DNA from: CANDOC01 sp965261725
GTDB lineage: Bacteria > Pseudomonadota > Gammaproteobacteria > Pseudomonadales > Endozoicomonadaceae
Reading direction: 5' to 3'
Assembly: GCA_965261725.1 (NCBI GenBank)
Contig: CBDHDU010000012.1
Location: 248,001-312,000 of the forward strand
Length of the DNA stretch: 64,000 nucleotides
Below are positions 28,696 through 37,926 of this stretch, one piece after another. The position numbers and the translations under genes are program-made. Each line of letters begins with the position of its first letter. Positions within the stretch are counted from its first letter, which is position 1. The notes beneath the pieces are model-generated. The model was not told the origin of the DNA, ran no database searches, and saw only the letters and a list, made by a program, of their open reading frames with translations.

Positions 28696-31212
28696 TTACA
28701 GGCTGCGCTGAACTTCAACAGACTTGTAGACTTCGATCTTGTCGCCTACACGTACATCGTTGTAATTCTTCACGCCGATACCACATTCCATACCGTTGCG
28801 GACTTCGTTAACGTCATCCTTGTAGCGACGCAGGGATTCCAGCTCGCCTTCATAGATAACCACGTTGTCACGCAGGACACGGATACGCTCGTTACGGAAT
28901 ACAGTACCTTCGATAACCATACAACCGGCGATCGCACCGATCTTAGGCGCACGGAAGACATCACGTACTTCAGCCACACCCACGATATCTTCACGGAACT
29001 CAGCCTTGAGCATACCCGTCAGCGCCTGTTTCACGTCATCAATGATGTCGTAAATAACGCTATAGTAACGCAGATCCAGACCTTCGGATTCAACGATACG
29101 ACGGGCAGTTGCATCAGCACGTACGTTAAAGCCAACCATAACAGCCTGAGAAGCCAGCGCCAGGTTCGCATCGGTTTCAGTAATACCACCAACAGCGCCG
29201 GAGATAACCTTAACCTTAACTTCCTCGTTACCCAGTTCTTCCAGAGCTGCAGTCAGCGCTTCCAGAGAACCACGCACATCCGCCTTCAGAACGATATTGA
29301 GGATACGTGCCTCTTCTTCGCCCATGCTGTTGAAGATATTCTCCAGCTTGGCAGCCTGCTGACGAGCCAGCTTGACTTCACGGAATTTACCCTGACGGAA
29401 CAGTGCAATTTCACGCGCCTTGCGCTCATCCTTAACAAAGATCAGCTCATCACCGGCATCAGGCGTACCATCCAGACCCAGAACCTCGACCGGAATACAT
29501 GGACCCGCCGCCTTAACCGGACGACCATTCTCATCCAGCATGGCACGGATTCGACCATACTGCTGACCAACCAGCACGTTATCACCCTGATTCAGCTGAC
29601 CGCTCTGCACCAGCACAGTCGCAACCGGACCACGACCTTTATCCAGACGGGATTCGATAACCACACCACGTGCCGGACCTTCAGCAACTGCGCTCAGCTC
29701 CAGAACTTCTGCTTGCAGCAGGATGGATTCCAGCAGGTCATCAATACCCATACCGGTGTGTGCCGATACCGGTACAAACTGAACATCACCACCCCAGTCT
29801 TCAGGGATAACATCGCGGGCAGCCAGTTCGTTTTTAACACGATCCGGATCCGCTTCTTCCTTATCCATTTTGTTGACAGCAACAACCAGCGGAACGCCCG
29901 CAGCACGTGCGTGCTGAACAGCTTCCTCGGTTTGCGGCATGACGCCATCATCTGCAGCAACAACCAGAATTACGATATCAGTTGCCTTGGCACCACGTGC
30001 ACGCATAGCGGTAAACGCCGCGTGTCCCGGAGTATCCAGGAAGGTGATCATGCCACGCTCGGTTTCTACATGGTAAGCACCGATGTGCTGGGTAATACCG
30101 CCCGCTTCACCCGCCTGCACCTTGGCTTTACGGATGTAGTCCAACAGGGAAGTTTTACCGTGGTCAACGTGACCCATTACGGTCACAACCGGCGCACGGG
30201 AAATCTCTTCACCAGTCGCTTCTTCGAAGCTTTGATCCAGCGTATCTTCGATCGCATCAGCCTTGATCAGTTTGATCTTGTGACCCATCTCTTCAACGAT
30301 GATGGTCGCAGTATCCTGATCAATAACCTGGTTAATGGTCGCCATGGTACCGAGCTTGAACATCAGCTTGATAACATCAGCAGCCTTCACCGCCATCTTG
30401 TCTGCCAGCTCAGCAACAGTGATGGTTTCAGGCACAGCAACTTCACGCACAATCGGTGCAGTCGGCTTGGCAAAACCATGACTCAGCGCTTCTGAAGTCA
30501 GGCCACGACGCGGAGCACCCCGGCCACGACGATCATCACGACCACCACGACCACGACCACGACCACGACGGTCATCATCATCACGACCACCGGCTTTCTT
30601 ACCGCGGCGCTTGTTGGCACCACGACGATCATCAGTGCCGCTTTCCTTACGCTTCGCCTGCTCTTCAGCCTGCTTGCGACGGGCTTCTTCCACCGCTTTA
30701 CGCTGGACTTCTTCTTCAGCCTTGCGACGAGCAGCTTCTTTCTCAGCGATTTTACGCGCTTCTTCAGCTTCACGGGCGCGGACTTTTTCTTCCGCTGTAC
30801 GACGGGCTTCAACCTCCGCCCGGCGCTTGGTATCACCTTCAGCTATGTGAGCAGCATCTTCAGCAATTTTCTGCTGTTCCTGCTCAGCTTCAGGTCCAAG
30901 CTCACGCTTGGTGAAAGTCCGTTTTTTACGGACTTCGACATTAACTGTCTTGCTCTTGCCAGTCGCTCCGGCAACCTTCAGTGTGCTGACTGACTTGCGC
31001 TTCAGTGTAATACGACCCTGAGAATCAGATTCATCCTCGCCGTCTACACCATGACTGCTCTTCAAAAACGCGAGCAGTTGCTTTTTCTCGCCATCACTTA
31101 CAGATTCTTTACCGCTTGTCTGCGACAAACCGGCTGCATTCATCTGCTGCAGCAAACGCTCCACCGGGGCGCCGACCACTTTCGCGAGCTGTTCAACCGT
31201 TACTTCTGCCAT
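28696..31212 (-). CDS. infB: translation initiation factor IF-2
   Basis: 838 residues. IF-2 is the GTPase that brings fMet-tRNA to the 30S P site. An IF2-N motif at the start (VTVEQLAKVVGAPVERLLQQ) is followed by a long charged Lys/Glu/Arg/Ala linker (about 90-250) with an Arg/Gly/Asp-rich stretch. The G domain shows GHVDHGKTSLLDYIR, DTPGHAAF and NKMDKEEADPD. Domains II-IV end in EVYKSVEVQRSL. The gene is complete and lies between nusA and rbfA. Confidence 0.98.
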   Translation of the reverse strand: MAEVTVEQLAKVVGAPVERLLQQMNAAGLSQTSGKESVSDGEKKQLLAFLKSSHGVDGEDESDSQGRITLKRKSVSTLKVAGATGKSKTVNVEVRKKRTFTKRELGPEAEQEQQKIAEDAAHIAEGDTKRRAEVEARRTAEEKVRAREAEEARKIAEKEAARRKAEEEVQRKAVEEARRKQAEEQAKRKESGTDDRRGANKRRGKKAGGRDDDDRRGRGRGRGGRDDRRGRGAPRRGLTSEALSHGFAKPTAPIVREVAVPETITVAELADKMAVKAADVIKLMFKLGTMATINQVIDQDTATIIVEEMGHKIKLIKADAIEDTLDQSFEEATGEEISRAPVVTVMGHVDHGKTSLLDYIRKAKVQAGEAGGITQHIGAYHVETERGMITFLDTPGHAAFTAMRARGAKATDIVILVVAADDGVMPQTEEAVQHARAAGVPLVVAVNKMDKEEADPDRVKNELAARDVIPEDWGGDVQFVPVSAHTGMGIDDLLESILLQAEVLELSAVAEGPARGVVIESRLDKGRGPVATVLVQSGQLNQGDNVLVGQQYGRIRAMLDENGRPVKAAGPCIPVEVLGLDGTPDAGDELIFVKDERKAREIALFRQGKFREVKLARQQAAKLENIFNSMGEEEARILNIVLKADVRGSLEALTAALEELGNEEVKVKVISGAVGGITETDANLALASQAVMVGFNVRADATARRIVESEGLDLRYYSVIYDIIDDVKQALTGMLKAEFREDIVGVAEVRDVFRAPKIGAIAGCMVIEGTVFRNERIRVLRDNVVIYEGELESLRRYKDDVNEVRNGMECGIGVKNYNDVRVGDKIEVYKSVEVQRSL

Positions 31213-31239
31213 TCACACTCTCCTCTAAAGTGGTCTCGA

Positions 31240-32733
31240 TTACTGCTGGCTGTCTTTGAACCAGGGTGCACGTGCAGTCATAATTAACGCGCCTGCACGC
31301 TCAGCATCCATACCTTCGATTTCCAGCAGTTCATCGATTGACTGCTCCGCAAGATCTTCCATGGTAATTACACCACGTCCTGCCAGTGTCCAGGCCAGCT
31401 CTTCTTCCATGCCATCCATTTGCAGCAGATCGTTCGCAGGCTTTTCACCTTCACGACGTTCTTCTGCAGCAATAGCCTGAGTCAGCAGCTGATCTTTGGC
31501 TCGCGTGCGCAGTTCAGTGACGATTTCTTCATCCAGAATTTCAATCGCTGCCATTTCCTCAAGCGGAACATAAGCAACTTCTTCCAGAGAAGTGAATCCT
31601 TCCTCAACCAGCAGGGCAGCCAGTTCACTGTCCACACCCAGCTGATCAACAAACAGCTGCGCAAACTTGCCCGCTTCCTGAGCATGCTTCTCGCGCGCCT
31701 GTTCTTCCGTCATCACGTTGAGCGTCCAGCCTGTCAGCTCACTCGCAAGACGCACGTTCTGACCACTGCGACCAATAGCCTGTGCCAGGTTATCTTCAGA
31801 AACTGCAATATCCATGCTGTTAGATTCTTCATCTACCACAATGGAAGCAACTTCTGCCGGCTGCATGGCGTTGATAACGAACTGAACCGGACTGTCATCC
31901 CACAGCACGATATCAATACGCTCACCACCCAGTTCACCGGAGACAGCCTGTACACGCGCACCACGCATACCAACGCAGGCACCAACCGGATCAATACGCC
32001 CATCGTTAGTTTTAACGGCGATTTTGGCACGCAAACCCGGATCACGGGCAGCACTACGGATTTCAATCACTTCTTCAGCAATTTCCGGCACTTCGATCTT
32101 GAACAGCTCGACCAGCATTTCCGGAGCGCTGCGGCTCAGCATCAACTGAGGACCACGATTTTCATGACTGATTTCTTTCAGCAAAGCACGACAGTGGCTA
32201 CCCACTCGCAGTACTTCACGGGGAATCATCTGATCGCGACGCAGTACGGCCTCGGCATTATTACCAAGGTCAACAAAAATAGCGTCACGTGTCGTTTTCT
32301 TAACAGTACCGTTAATCAGCCCGCCGAGCTGATCACGAAACGACTCAACCATTTGCAGACGTTCAGCTTCGCGAACCTTCTGCACAATAACCTGCTTGGC
32401 GGTCTGGGCTGCAATCCGGCCAAAGGCAACAGATTCAATCGGCTCTTCCCAGAGATCACCAATTTCCAGTGCCTCATCTTTTTCCTTTCCCTCATCCAGG
32501 GTCAGGTGAGCACCGGGAATTTCAAAGTCTTCATCGGCCACGACGGTCCAGCGACGGAATGAATCGTAATCGCCGGATTCACGGTCAATGCTGACACGAA
32601 TATCAACTTCGGTTTCGAAGCGCTTTTTTGTAGCTGTTGCCAGAGCACTTTCGATAGCTTCGAAAATAACTTCTGGGGCTACGCCCTTCTCGTTGGAGAC
32701 GGTGTCAACGACCAGTAATATGTCTTTGCTCAT
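31240..32733 (-). CDS. nusA: transcription termination/antitermination factor NusA
   Basis: 497 residues, close to E. coli (495). The N-terminal RNA-polymerase-binding domain is followed by S1 (GGLINGTVKKTTRDAIFVDL), KH1 (VGACVGMRGARVQAVSGELG) and KH2 (AIGRSGQNVRLASELTGW). Two acidic AR repeats at the C-terminus (FTSLEEVAYVPLEE... and GVITMEDLAEQSIDELLEIE) are typical of Gammaproteobacteria. It controls pausing, termination and rRNA antitermination. It lies 74 bases after rimP and 27 bases before infB. Confidence 0.98.
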   Translation of the reverse strand: MSKDILLVVDTVSNEKGVAPEVIFEAIESALATATKKRFETEVDIRVSIDRESGDYDSFRRWTVVADEDFEIPGAHLTLDEGKEKDEALEIGDLWEEPIESVAFGRIAAQTAKQVIVQKVREAERLQMVESFRDQLGGLINGTVKKTTRDAIFVDLGNNAEAVLRRDQMIPREVLRVGSHCRALLKEISHENRGPQLMLSRSAPEMLVELFKIEVPEIAEEVIEIRSAARDPGLRAKIAVKTNDGRIDPVGACVGMRGARVQAVSGELGGERIDIVLWDDSPVQFVINAMQPAEVASIVVDEESNSMDIAVSEDNLAQAIGRSGQNVRLASELTGWTLNVMTEEQAREKHAQEAGKFAQLFVDQLGVDSELAALLVEEGFTSLEEVAYVPLEEMAAIEILDEEIVTELRTRAKDQLLTQAIAAEERREGEKPANDLLQMDGMEEELAWTLAGRGVITMEDLAEQSIDELLEIEGMDAERAGALIMTARAPWFKDSQQ

Positions 32734-32807
32734 GCTCTGCCTCGCGTCATTCGTATTCCTGTCACACCTTCAATTTCAGGTCTGTTTCTGGCGGAACTCC
32801 GTCAGAC

Positions 32808-33263
32808 TCAGAAGGACGGAACCAGATTAGCTTTTTCGATGCTATCGAACGGAAACAGGTACTCGTGCCCATCACACTCCAGCACAATGTCCTGATCCTC
32901 GATACCCTTCAACAGTCCCTTGTATTTTCGCCGCCCCTCGAACGCCACCCGCAACTTCAGATTTACGACGCCGCCCTGGTATTGTTCGTATTGAGACAAC
33001 TCAAACAATGGTCGGTCCAGACCCGGTGAAGAAACCTCAAGGTTAAATTCACCTGCAATCGGATCTTCAACGTCCAGCAGTGCACTGATCTGCCGACTTA
33101 CGACTTCGCAATCCTCCAGCATAACGCCAGATTCTTTGTCTATAAAAACCCGAAAGACACTTTCACGCCCGCGTGACAGGTATTCAACCCCCCACAGCTG
33201 ACACTCCAAACCTTCCACAACAGGCCGTACTAATTCGGCTAACTGTTCGGATCTTGTCGCCAC
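32808..33263 (-). CDS. rimP: ribosome maturation factor RimP
   Basis: 151 residues from GTG 33263, chosen because CGGAG lies ten bases upstream and because the extra residues from TTG 33290 are not typical. RimP assists 30S assembly. Family blocks are LVRPVVEGLECQLWGVEYL, VFRVFIDKESGV, FNLEVSSPGLDRPLF and the Sm-like C-terminal domain (GLLKGIEDQDIVLECDG). It begins the rimP-nusA-infB unit, preceded by a long leader with hairpins. Confidence 0.96.
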   Translation of the reverse strand: MATRSEQLAELVRPVVEGLECQLWGVEYLSRGRESVFRVFIDKESGVMLEDCEVVSRQISALLDVEDPIAGEFNLEVSSPGLDRPLFELSQYEQYQGGVVNLKLRVAFEGRRKYKGLLKGIEDQDIVLECDGHEYLFPFDSIEKANLVPSF

Positions 33264-33451
33264 CTGACTGATACTCCGTAATAAGCGCAAGCCTCATTCC
33301 CTCTTCACCCCTGAAGCAAAACAACTTCAAGTCATAAGCGGGATAGCGAAACCTGCTCGGAACCTGCCGGCCAGCAACCTGACGGCGTCAGGGTTAAACC
33401 TGAAAACTGCCGAATACTACTTGCCGAACACCACATGCCGGGGCATCCCGG

Positions 33452-33508
33452 CGAAAACAAAAAATGGGCATAAAGCCCATTTATCTTCAGTCACACCCAT
33501 GACTGAAG
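33452..33508 (-). terminator. terminator-like hairpins in the rimP leader
   Basis: On the minus strand AAATGGGC/GCCCATTT (33462-33482) is followed by TTTTGTTTTC. Just upstream of it CTTCAGTCA/TGACTGAAG (33485-33508) forms a second stem. The pair could attenuate transcription into rimP-nusA-infB, or end a small RNA. The rest of 33264-33823 has no gene. Confidence 0.6.
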
Positions 33509-33823
33509 TGAGCGATCCCCCATACCGGCCAATTAAAAGACCAGCGTCGGCTACTAGAGTCCACACTGAACTCATCACAGAACCGACAGGTTTCGCCTAG
33601 CAAACGATGCACAGTGGTTACATCATTAAACCACCTTCATCATTAAAGCTTTTTCCGAACCCTGTCACAGCACTTTGGCTCTGCGGCAGCTGTCACGAAA
33701 CATGCGATTTTCCCCAAAGGATACAACCAGCAGCACTGTTGACCTAAACATAATTTATCTCACAGTCTGCTTCGCAATAAACTCCGGCTAAAAATCCAAC
33801 TTCAGGTTTTTTAGCCGCATAAC

Positions 33824-33850
33824 AAAAAGCCCCTCACATGGGGGGCTTTT
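33824..33850 (-). terminator. terminator after tRNA-fMet
   Basis: On the minus strand AAAAGCCCCCCATG pairs with the GAGGGGCTTTTT that follows. It lies eleven bases after the tRNA 3' end and closes the tRNA pair. Confidence 0.85.
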
Positions 33851-33860
33851 CTTAAAATTT

Positions 33861-33937
<77 letters not shown>

Positions 33938-34034
33938 TCAAAATCTTACATAAACTACTCTGTACAAGTTTACATTTCAGCCATCCGGATGATCAACTCA
34001 AACAACATCCTGCAACTGAAACATTTACTGAAAC

Positions 34035-34121
34035 TGGTGCCGAAGGCGGGACTTGAACCCGCACGATCATACGATCACCACCCCCTCAAGATGGCGTGTC
34101 TACCAATTCCACCACTTCGGC
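34035..34121 (-). tRNA. tRNA-Leu (GAG)
   Basis: 87 bases, class II with a long variable arm (GATCGTATGATC). Acceptor GCCGAAG pairs with CTTCGGC, then ACCA. The anticodon loop is CTTGAGG, giving GAG. It lies between secG and tRNA-fMet, equivalent to leuU of E. coli. Confidence 0.96.
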
Positions 34122-34256
34122 TTTTGCTCTCAAGCTTCAAGCTAAGCATACAAGTAACTTGAGAGCGATATTTTATACATCAGTCAGTAATACTTTGTCA
34201 CTAACTGAAAACCGCAACATTAATCAGCTTTACGCTCGGTGCGGCGAAGACTCAAA

Positions 34257-34682
34257 CTACTGCTCAGCAGCACCTGACTCGTCTTCAGAATCGGGTGTGG
34301 ATTTTAACATAGGCGCATCGCTTGCGGTACCACTTTCTTCACTAACCACTTCGCCGCCCAGCTGAGGCACATCAGAATCGACCTGAGGAGCCGCCACTGC
34401 TTCCTGTTGCTCCAGCGCAGCCGGTACACCAATATTGGCAACACCATCCGCCTGATATTTGGCAAAAAATGCCAGACCAAAACTGGTCAGAAAAAACACG
34501 ATAGCAAGGACAGACGTCACACGTGTCAGAAAGCTGGTAGAACCTTCACTACCAAAGACTGTCTGAGAAGCGCCGCCACCGAAAGAAGCGCCGGTATCAG
34601 CGCCTTTTCCCTGCTGCAGCAGCACCAGACCAATGACCGCCAGTGCCACAAGCACGTGAACAATTAAAACAACCGTTTCCAT
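34257..34682 (-). CDS. secG: preprotein translocase subunit SecG
   Basis: 141 residues. SecG is the small inner-membrane partner of SecYE. Two transmembrane helices (VVLIVHVLVALAVIGLVLLQ and VTSVLAIVFFLTSFGLAFFA) flank the conserved cytosolic loop GKGADTGASFGGGASQTVFG. The acidic Ser/Pro-rich tail is usual. It follows tpiA by three bases and precedes the tRNA pair. Confidence 0.97.
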   Translation of the reverse strand: METVVLIVHVLVALAVIGLVLLQQGKGADTGASFGGGASQTVFGSEGSTSFLTRVTSVLAIVFFLTSFGLAFFAKYQADGVANIGVPAALEQQEAVAAPQVDSDVPQLGGEVVSEESGTASDAPMLKSTPDSEDESGAAEQ

Positions 34683-34685
34683 TAG

Positions 34686-35426
34686 TTACCCTGTAGCACG
34701 ACTGATATTAAGAAACTCTTCTGCCTTCAATGAGGCACCACCTACTAAACCACCATCGATATCTTCCTTCGAAAACAGTTCAGCAGCATTATTAGCTTTA
34801 ACGCTACCACCATACAAAATTCGTGTACGGCTAGCCAGCGCGGCTGACCGCAATGCAAGCATCTTACGAATTTCTGCGTGAACATCCTGAGCCTGTTCCG
34901 GTGTCGCTGTCAGCCCTGTACCAATAGCCCAGACCGGCTCATAGGCAATAACAATTTCACCTTCAGGATCAAAACAATCCAGCACAGCATTCACCTGACA
35001 GGCTACACGCTCGATTGTGGTGCCCGCTTCACGCTCTTCAAGCGTTTCGCCCACACAAACAACCGGAACAACACCCTGCCCAGCAAGACGAAGCGCTTTT
35101 GCAGCCACTTCAGCATCCGTTTCCCCGAAAAGCTGACGTCGCTCTGAATGACCGACCAGAGCATAGTGGCAGCCCAGATCCTTTGCCATTGCAGCCGAGA
35201 CTTCACCGGTGAATGCACCCTGCTCGTGCTCTGCGCAGTTCTGCAATCCCCAGGCGATACCGGATTCCTCCAGCGTTCGCGCCACATCAGCGATATAAAT
35301 TGACGGAGGGAATACAGCTATTTCAGCCTGACCCCGGTCATCTGACATCAAACCGCTCAAAAGCGCTGCAATTTCTTCGCGGGAACCGTGCATTTTCCAG
35401 TTCCCGGCAACCATGGGTCGCCGCAT
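34686..35426 (-). CDS. tpiA: triosephosphate isomerase
   Basis: 246 residues. It interconverts dihydroxyacetone phosphate and glyceraldehyde 3-phosphate. Active-site residues are visible: Lys in GNWKMHG, His in ALVGHSERRQ, Glu in AYEPVWAIGTG, and the phosphate loop YGGSVKANNA. It sits between glmM and secG as in Pseudomonas. Confidence 0.98.
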   Translation of the reverse strand: MRRPMVAGNWKMHGSREEIAALLSGLMSDDRGQAEIAVFPPSIYIADVARTLEESGIAWGLQNCAEHEQGAFTGEVSAAMAKDLGCHYALVGHSERRQLFGETDAEVAAKALRLAGQGVVPVVCVGETLEEREAGTTIERVACQVNAVLDCFDPEGEIVIAYEPVWAIGTGLTATPEQAQDVHAEIRKMLALRSAALASRTRILYGGSVKANNAAELFSKEDIDGGLVGGASLKAEEFLNISRATG

Positions 35427-35482
35427 TGCGTACCTCAGCTTTTCAGAAGGGCAGCAATATTAGCGCACCCTTTTCAACATTT

Positions 35483-36814
35483 TCAACCGGCAGCGGTTTC
35501 AACAACAGCCGCCAGCTCCTCTGCAAGCACTTTAATCCGGCCTGCATCATCACCTTCAATCATGACCCGAACCACCGGTTCTGTACCGGAAGGGCGCAAC
35601 AGCACCCGCCCGGATCCAGCCAGACGCTGCTCAACGGATGCAACAGCCTGCTTGACTGCAGTATGCTCTACAACCGTTTTAGTCGCTTTGACATTTAACA
35701 TGATCTGCGGGCACTTTTTCATTCCACTTACCAGTTCATGCAATTCACGGCCACTTTCTGCAACCGCTTTAAGCACCTGCAGCGCCGCAACAATACCATC
35801 ACCGGTTGTGGCTACATCCCTGCAAATCAGATGACCGGAAGACTCGCCACCCAGATACCAGTCATTCTTCAGTAGAATTTCGTTAACATAACGATCACCC
35901 ACTTTAGCACGGGCAAAAGGAATTCCCTTTTCCTGCAACGCTTGCTCCAGCCCCAGGTTCGTCATCAGTGTACCAACAACACCACCTTTCAGCTGACCCG
36001 AACGATGACGGGCATCGGCAATCACAAACAGCAATTCATCACCATCGATAACCTTGCCCTGACGAGCAACCATCAGTACGCGGTCAGCATCGCCATCGAA
36101 GGCAATACCCAAATCTGCTGACGATTCAACAACAAGCTGCTGCAACGCATCAAGATGGGTCGAGCCAACGCCACGATTAATATTCAACCCATCCGGCTGA
36201 TCGCCAATGGTGACAACCTCAGCACCCAACTCTCTGAAGACCGCTGGCCCCACATGATACGCAGCCCCATGCGCAGCATCTACGGCAATTTTCATGCCCT
36301 TCAGGTTTAACGGTGTTTTAACGCTGGCTTTACAGAATTCAATATAACGTCCCGGTGCATCATCAAGGCGACTGGCCTTGCCCAGCGCATCAGGCGCAAC
36401 AATTTCAAAATCCAAATCGAGCATCGCTTCAATGGCTTCTTCGACATCGTCAGGCAACTTTGTACCTTCGGATGAAAAGAACTTAATACCGTTATCATGG
36501 TACGGATTATGAGAAGCACTGATCACAATACCCGCATTCGCGTTGAACGTCCGGGTCAGGTATGCAATAGCCGGTGTTGGCATTGGCCCCAGCAGACAGA
36601 CATCAACACCCGCAGCAGACAAACCCGCCTCCAATGCAGATTCCAACATGTAACCAGAAAGTCTGGTATCTTTGCCGATCAGGACTTTACCACCGCCACT
36701 GCCAGCCAACACCCGACCGCAGGCCCAACCAAGCTTTAAAACAAATTCCGGTGTCACCGGGAACTGACCAACCAGTCCTCTGATTCCGTCTGTTCCAAAA
36801 TATTTTCTTCCCAT
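35483..36814 (-). CDS. glmM: phosphoglucosamine mutase
   Basis: 443 residues. GlmM converts glucosamine 6-phosphate to the 1-phosphate for cell-wall precursors. ATG 36814 gives the family start MGRKYFGTDGIRGLVG; the frame opens seven codons earlier with TTG. The active-site phosphoserine is in ISASHNPYHDNG, the metal loop is FDGDADRVLM, and the sugar and phosphate loops are GGESSGH and RPSGTEPVVRVM. It lies between folP and tpiA. Confidence 0.97.
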   Translation of the reverse strand: MGRKYFGTDGIRGLVGQFPVTPEFVLKLGWACGRVLAGSGGGKVLIGKDTRLSGYMLESALEAGLSAAGVDVCLLGPMPTPAIAYLTRTFNANAGIVISASHNPYHDNGIKFFSSEGTKLPDDVEEAIEAMLDLDFEIVAPDALGKASRLDDAPGRYIEFCKASVKTPLNLKGMKIAVDAAHGAAYHVGPAVFRELGAEVVTIGDQPDGLNINRGVGSTHLDALQQLVVESSADLGIAFDGDADRVLMVARQGKVIDGDELLFVIADARHRSGQLKGGVVGTLMTNLGLEQALQEKGIPFARAKVGDRYVNEILLKNDWYLGGESSGHLICRDVATTGDGIVAALQVLKAVAESGRELHELVSGMKKCPQIMLNVKATKTVVEHTAVKQAVASVEQRLAGSGRVLLRPSGTEPVVRVMIEGDDAGRIKVLAEELAAVVETAAG

Positions 36815-36884
36815 GACAACCCTATCCTTCAATCCTCACACCGCCAGCAAGATGAGAAGAAGCCGACGATCTCAAGCAAGTAAG

Positions 36885-37718
36885 TTATTCCGCATTCATT
36901 ACGGCTGACAACATATCAACCACATCACGGGTTTCCGGCACATCATGTACACGAATAATATGAGCACCTTTGGTAACGGCCATCGCAGCCAGACCAAGGC
37001 TGGCATACAGGCGTTCATCAACGGGTCTGTCGAGCACCTTACCAATCATGCTTTTACGGGAAACACCAACCAGTAAAGGAAAATTCAGCTGTAAAAATTT
37101 TTCCAGATACTTGAGTATAGAAAGGTTGTGTTCAAGCGTCTTACCAAAACCAAAACCCGGATCCAGTATTATATTTTCATGGGCGATGCCTGCTGCCTTA
37201 CAGGCTTCCACACGATCCAGCAGGTAGCTGCAAATCTCATCGACAACACTGGTTTTGTAGGTGGGATTATCCTGCATATCTTCCGGTTCGCCTTGCATAT
37301 GCATAACACAAACCGGCAGCCCCGTTTCAGCAACGGCTTTCAGCGCTCCTTCACGACGCAACCCACGTACATCATTCAAAATGCCTGCACCGGCAGCTGC
37401 AGACTGCCGCATGACTTCCGGTGTACTGGTATCAACAGAAATGACCACATCAAAGCGCTGACTGATACCTTCAACAACCGGGACTACCCGATCCAGCTCT
37501 TCTTCTGCACTGATCCGCACAGAACCTGGGCGGGTTGATTCACCACCCACATCGACAATATCCACACCCGCAGCGACCATCGCTGCAGTATGGCGCAGTG
37601 CACTGTCCAGTGTATTAAAGCGTCCGCCATCGGAGAAAGAGTCAGGTGTTACATTCAACACCCCCATAACGCAGGGGCGGGTCAGATCCAGTTCCCGGTC
37701 AGCACACTTCAATCGCAT
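36885..37718 (-). CDS. folP: dihydropteroate synthase
   Basis: 277 residues. FolP joins hydroxymethyl-dihydropterin pyrophosphate to p-aminobenzoate, the sulfonamide target. Signatures are GVLNVTPDSFSDGG, VDVGGESTRPG, DVRGL, LDPGFGFGKT and GVSRKSMIG. It follows ftsH after a strong hairpin and precedes glmM, the order seen in E. coli and Pseudomonas. Confidence 0.97.
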   Translation of the reverse strand: MRLKCADRELDLTRPCVMGVLNVTPDSFSDGGRFNTLDSALRHTAAMVAAGVDIVDVGGESTRPGSVRISAEEELDRVVPVVEGISQRFDVVISVDTSTPEVMRQSAAAGAGILNDVRGLRREGALKAVAETGLPVCVMHMQGEPEDMQDNPTYKTSVVDEICSYLLDRVEACKAAGIAHENIILDPGFGFGKTLEHNLSILKYLEKFLQLNFPLLVGVSRKSMIGKVLDRPVDERLYASLGLAAMAVTKGAHIIRVHDVPETRDVVDMLSAVMNAE

Positions 37719-37777
37719 TCACAGCACTCCACATCTTGTTCAGGCACTTGACTGACAGCCATTGCCATACAGTGCAA

Positions 37778-37822
37778 CACATAAAACAAATGCGGCTGTA
37801 TTAGCCGCATTTGTTTTATGTG
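37778..37822. terminator. 20-bp perfect hairpin between ftsH and folP
   Basis: CACATAAAACAAATGCGGCT pairs without mismatch with its complement after a five-base loop. The AT-rich lower stem can act as terminator on both strands. Confidence 0.75.
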
Positions 37823-37926
37823 CTGGAAACAGCAAAAGAACTCATCGCCCTGACACTGCTCCAACACTCCCGACCCTACACTATATACCAGAAACGTGAG
37901 TACCGGGATTTATATTAACCAACTGA

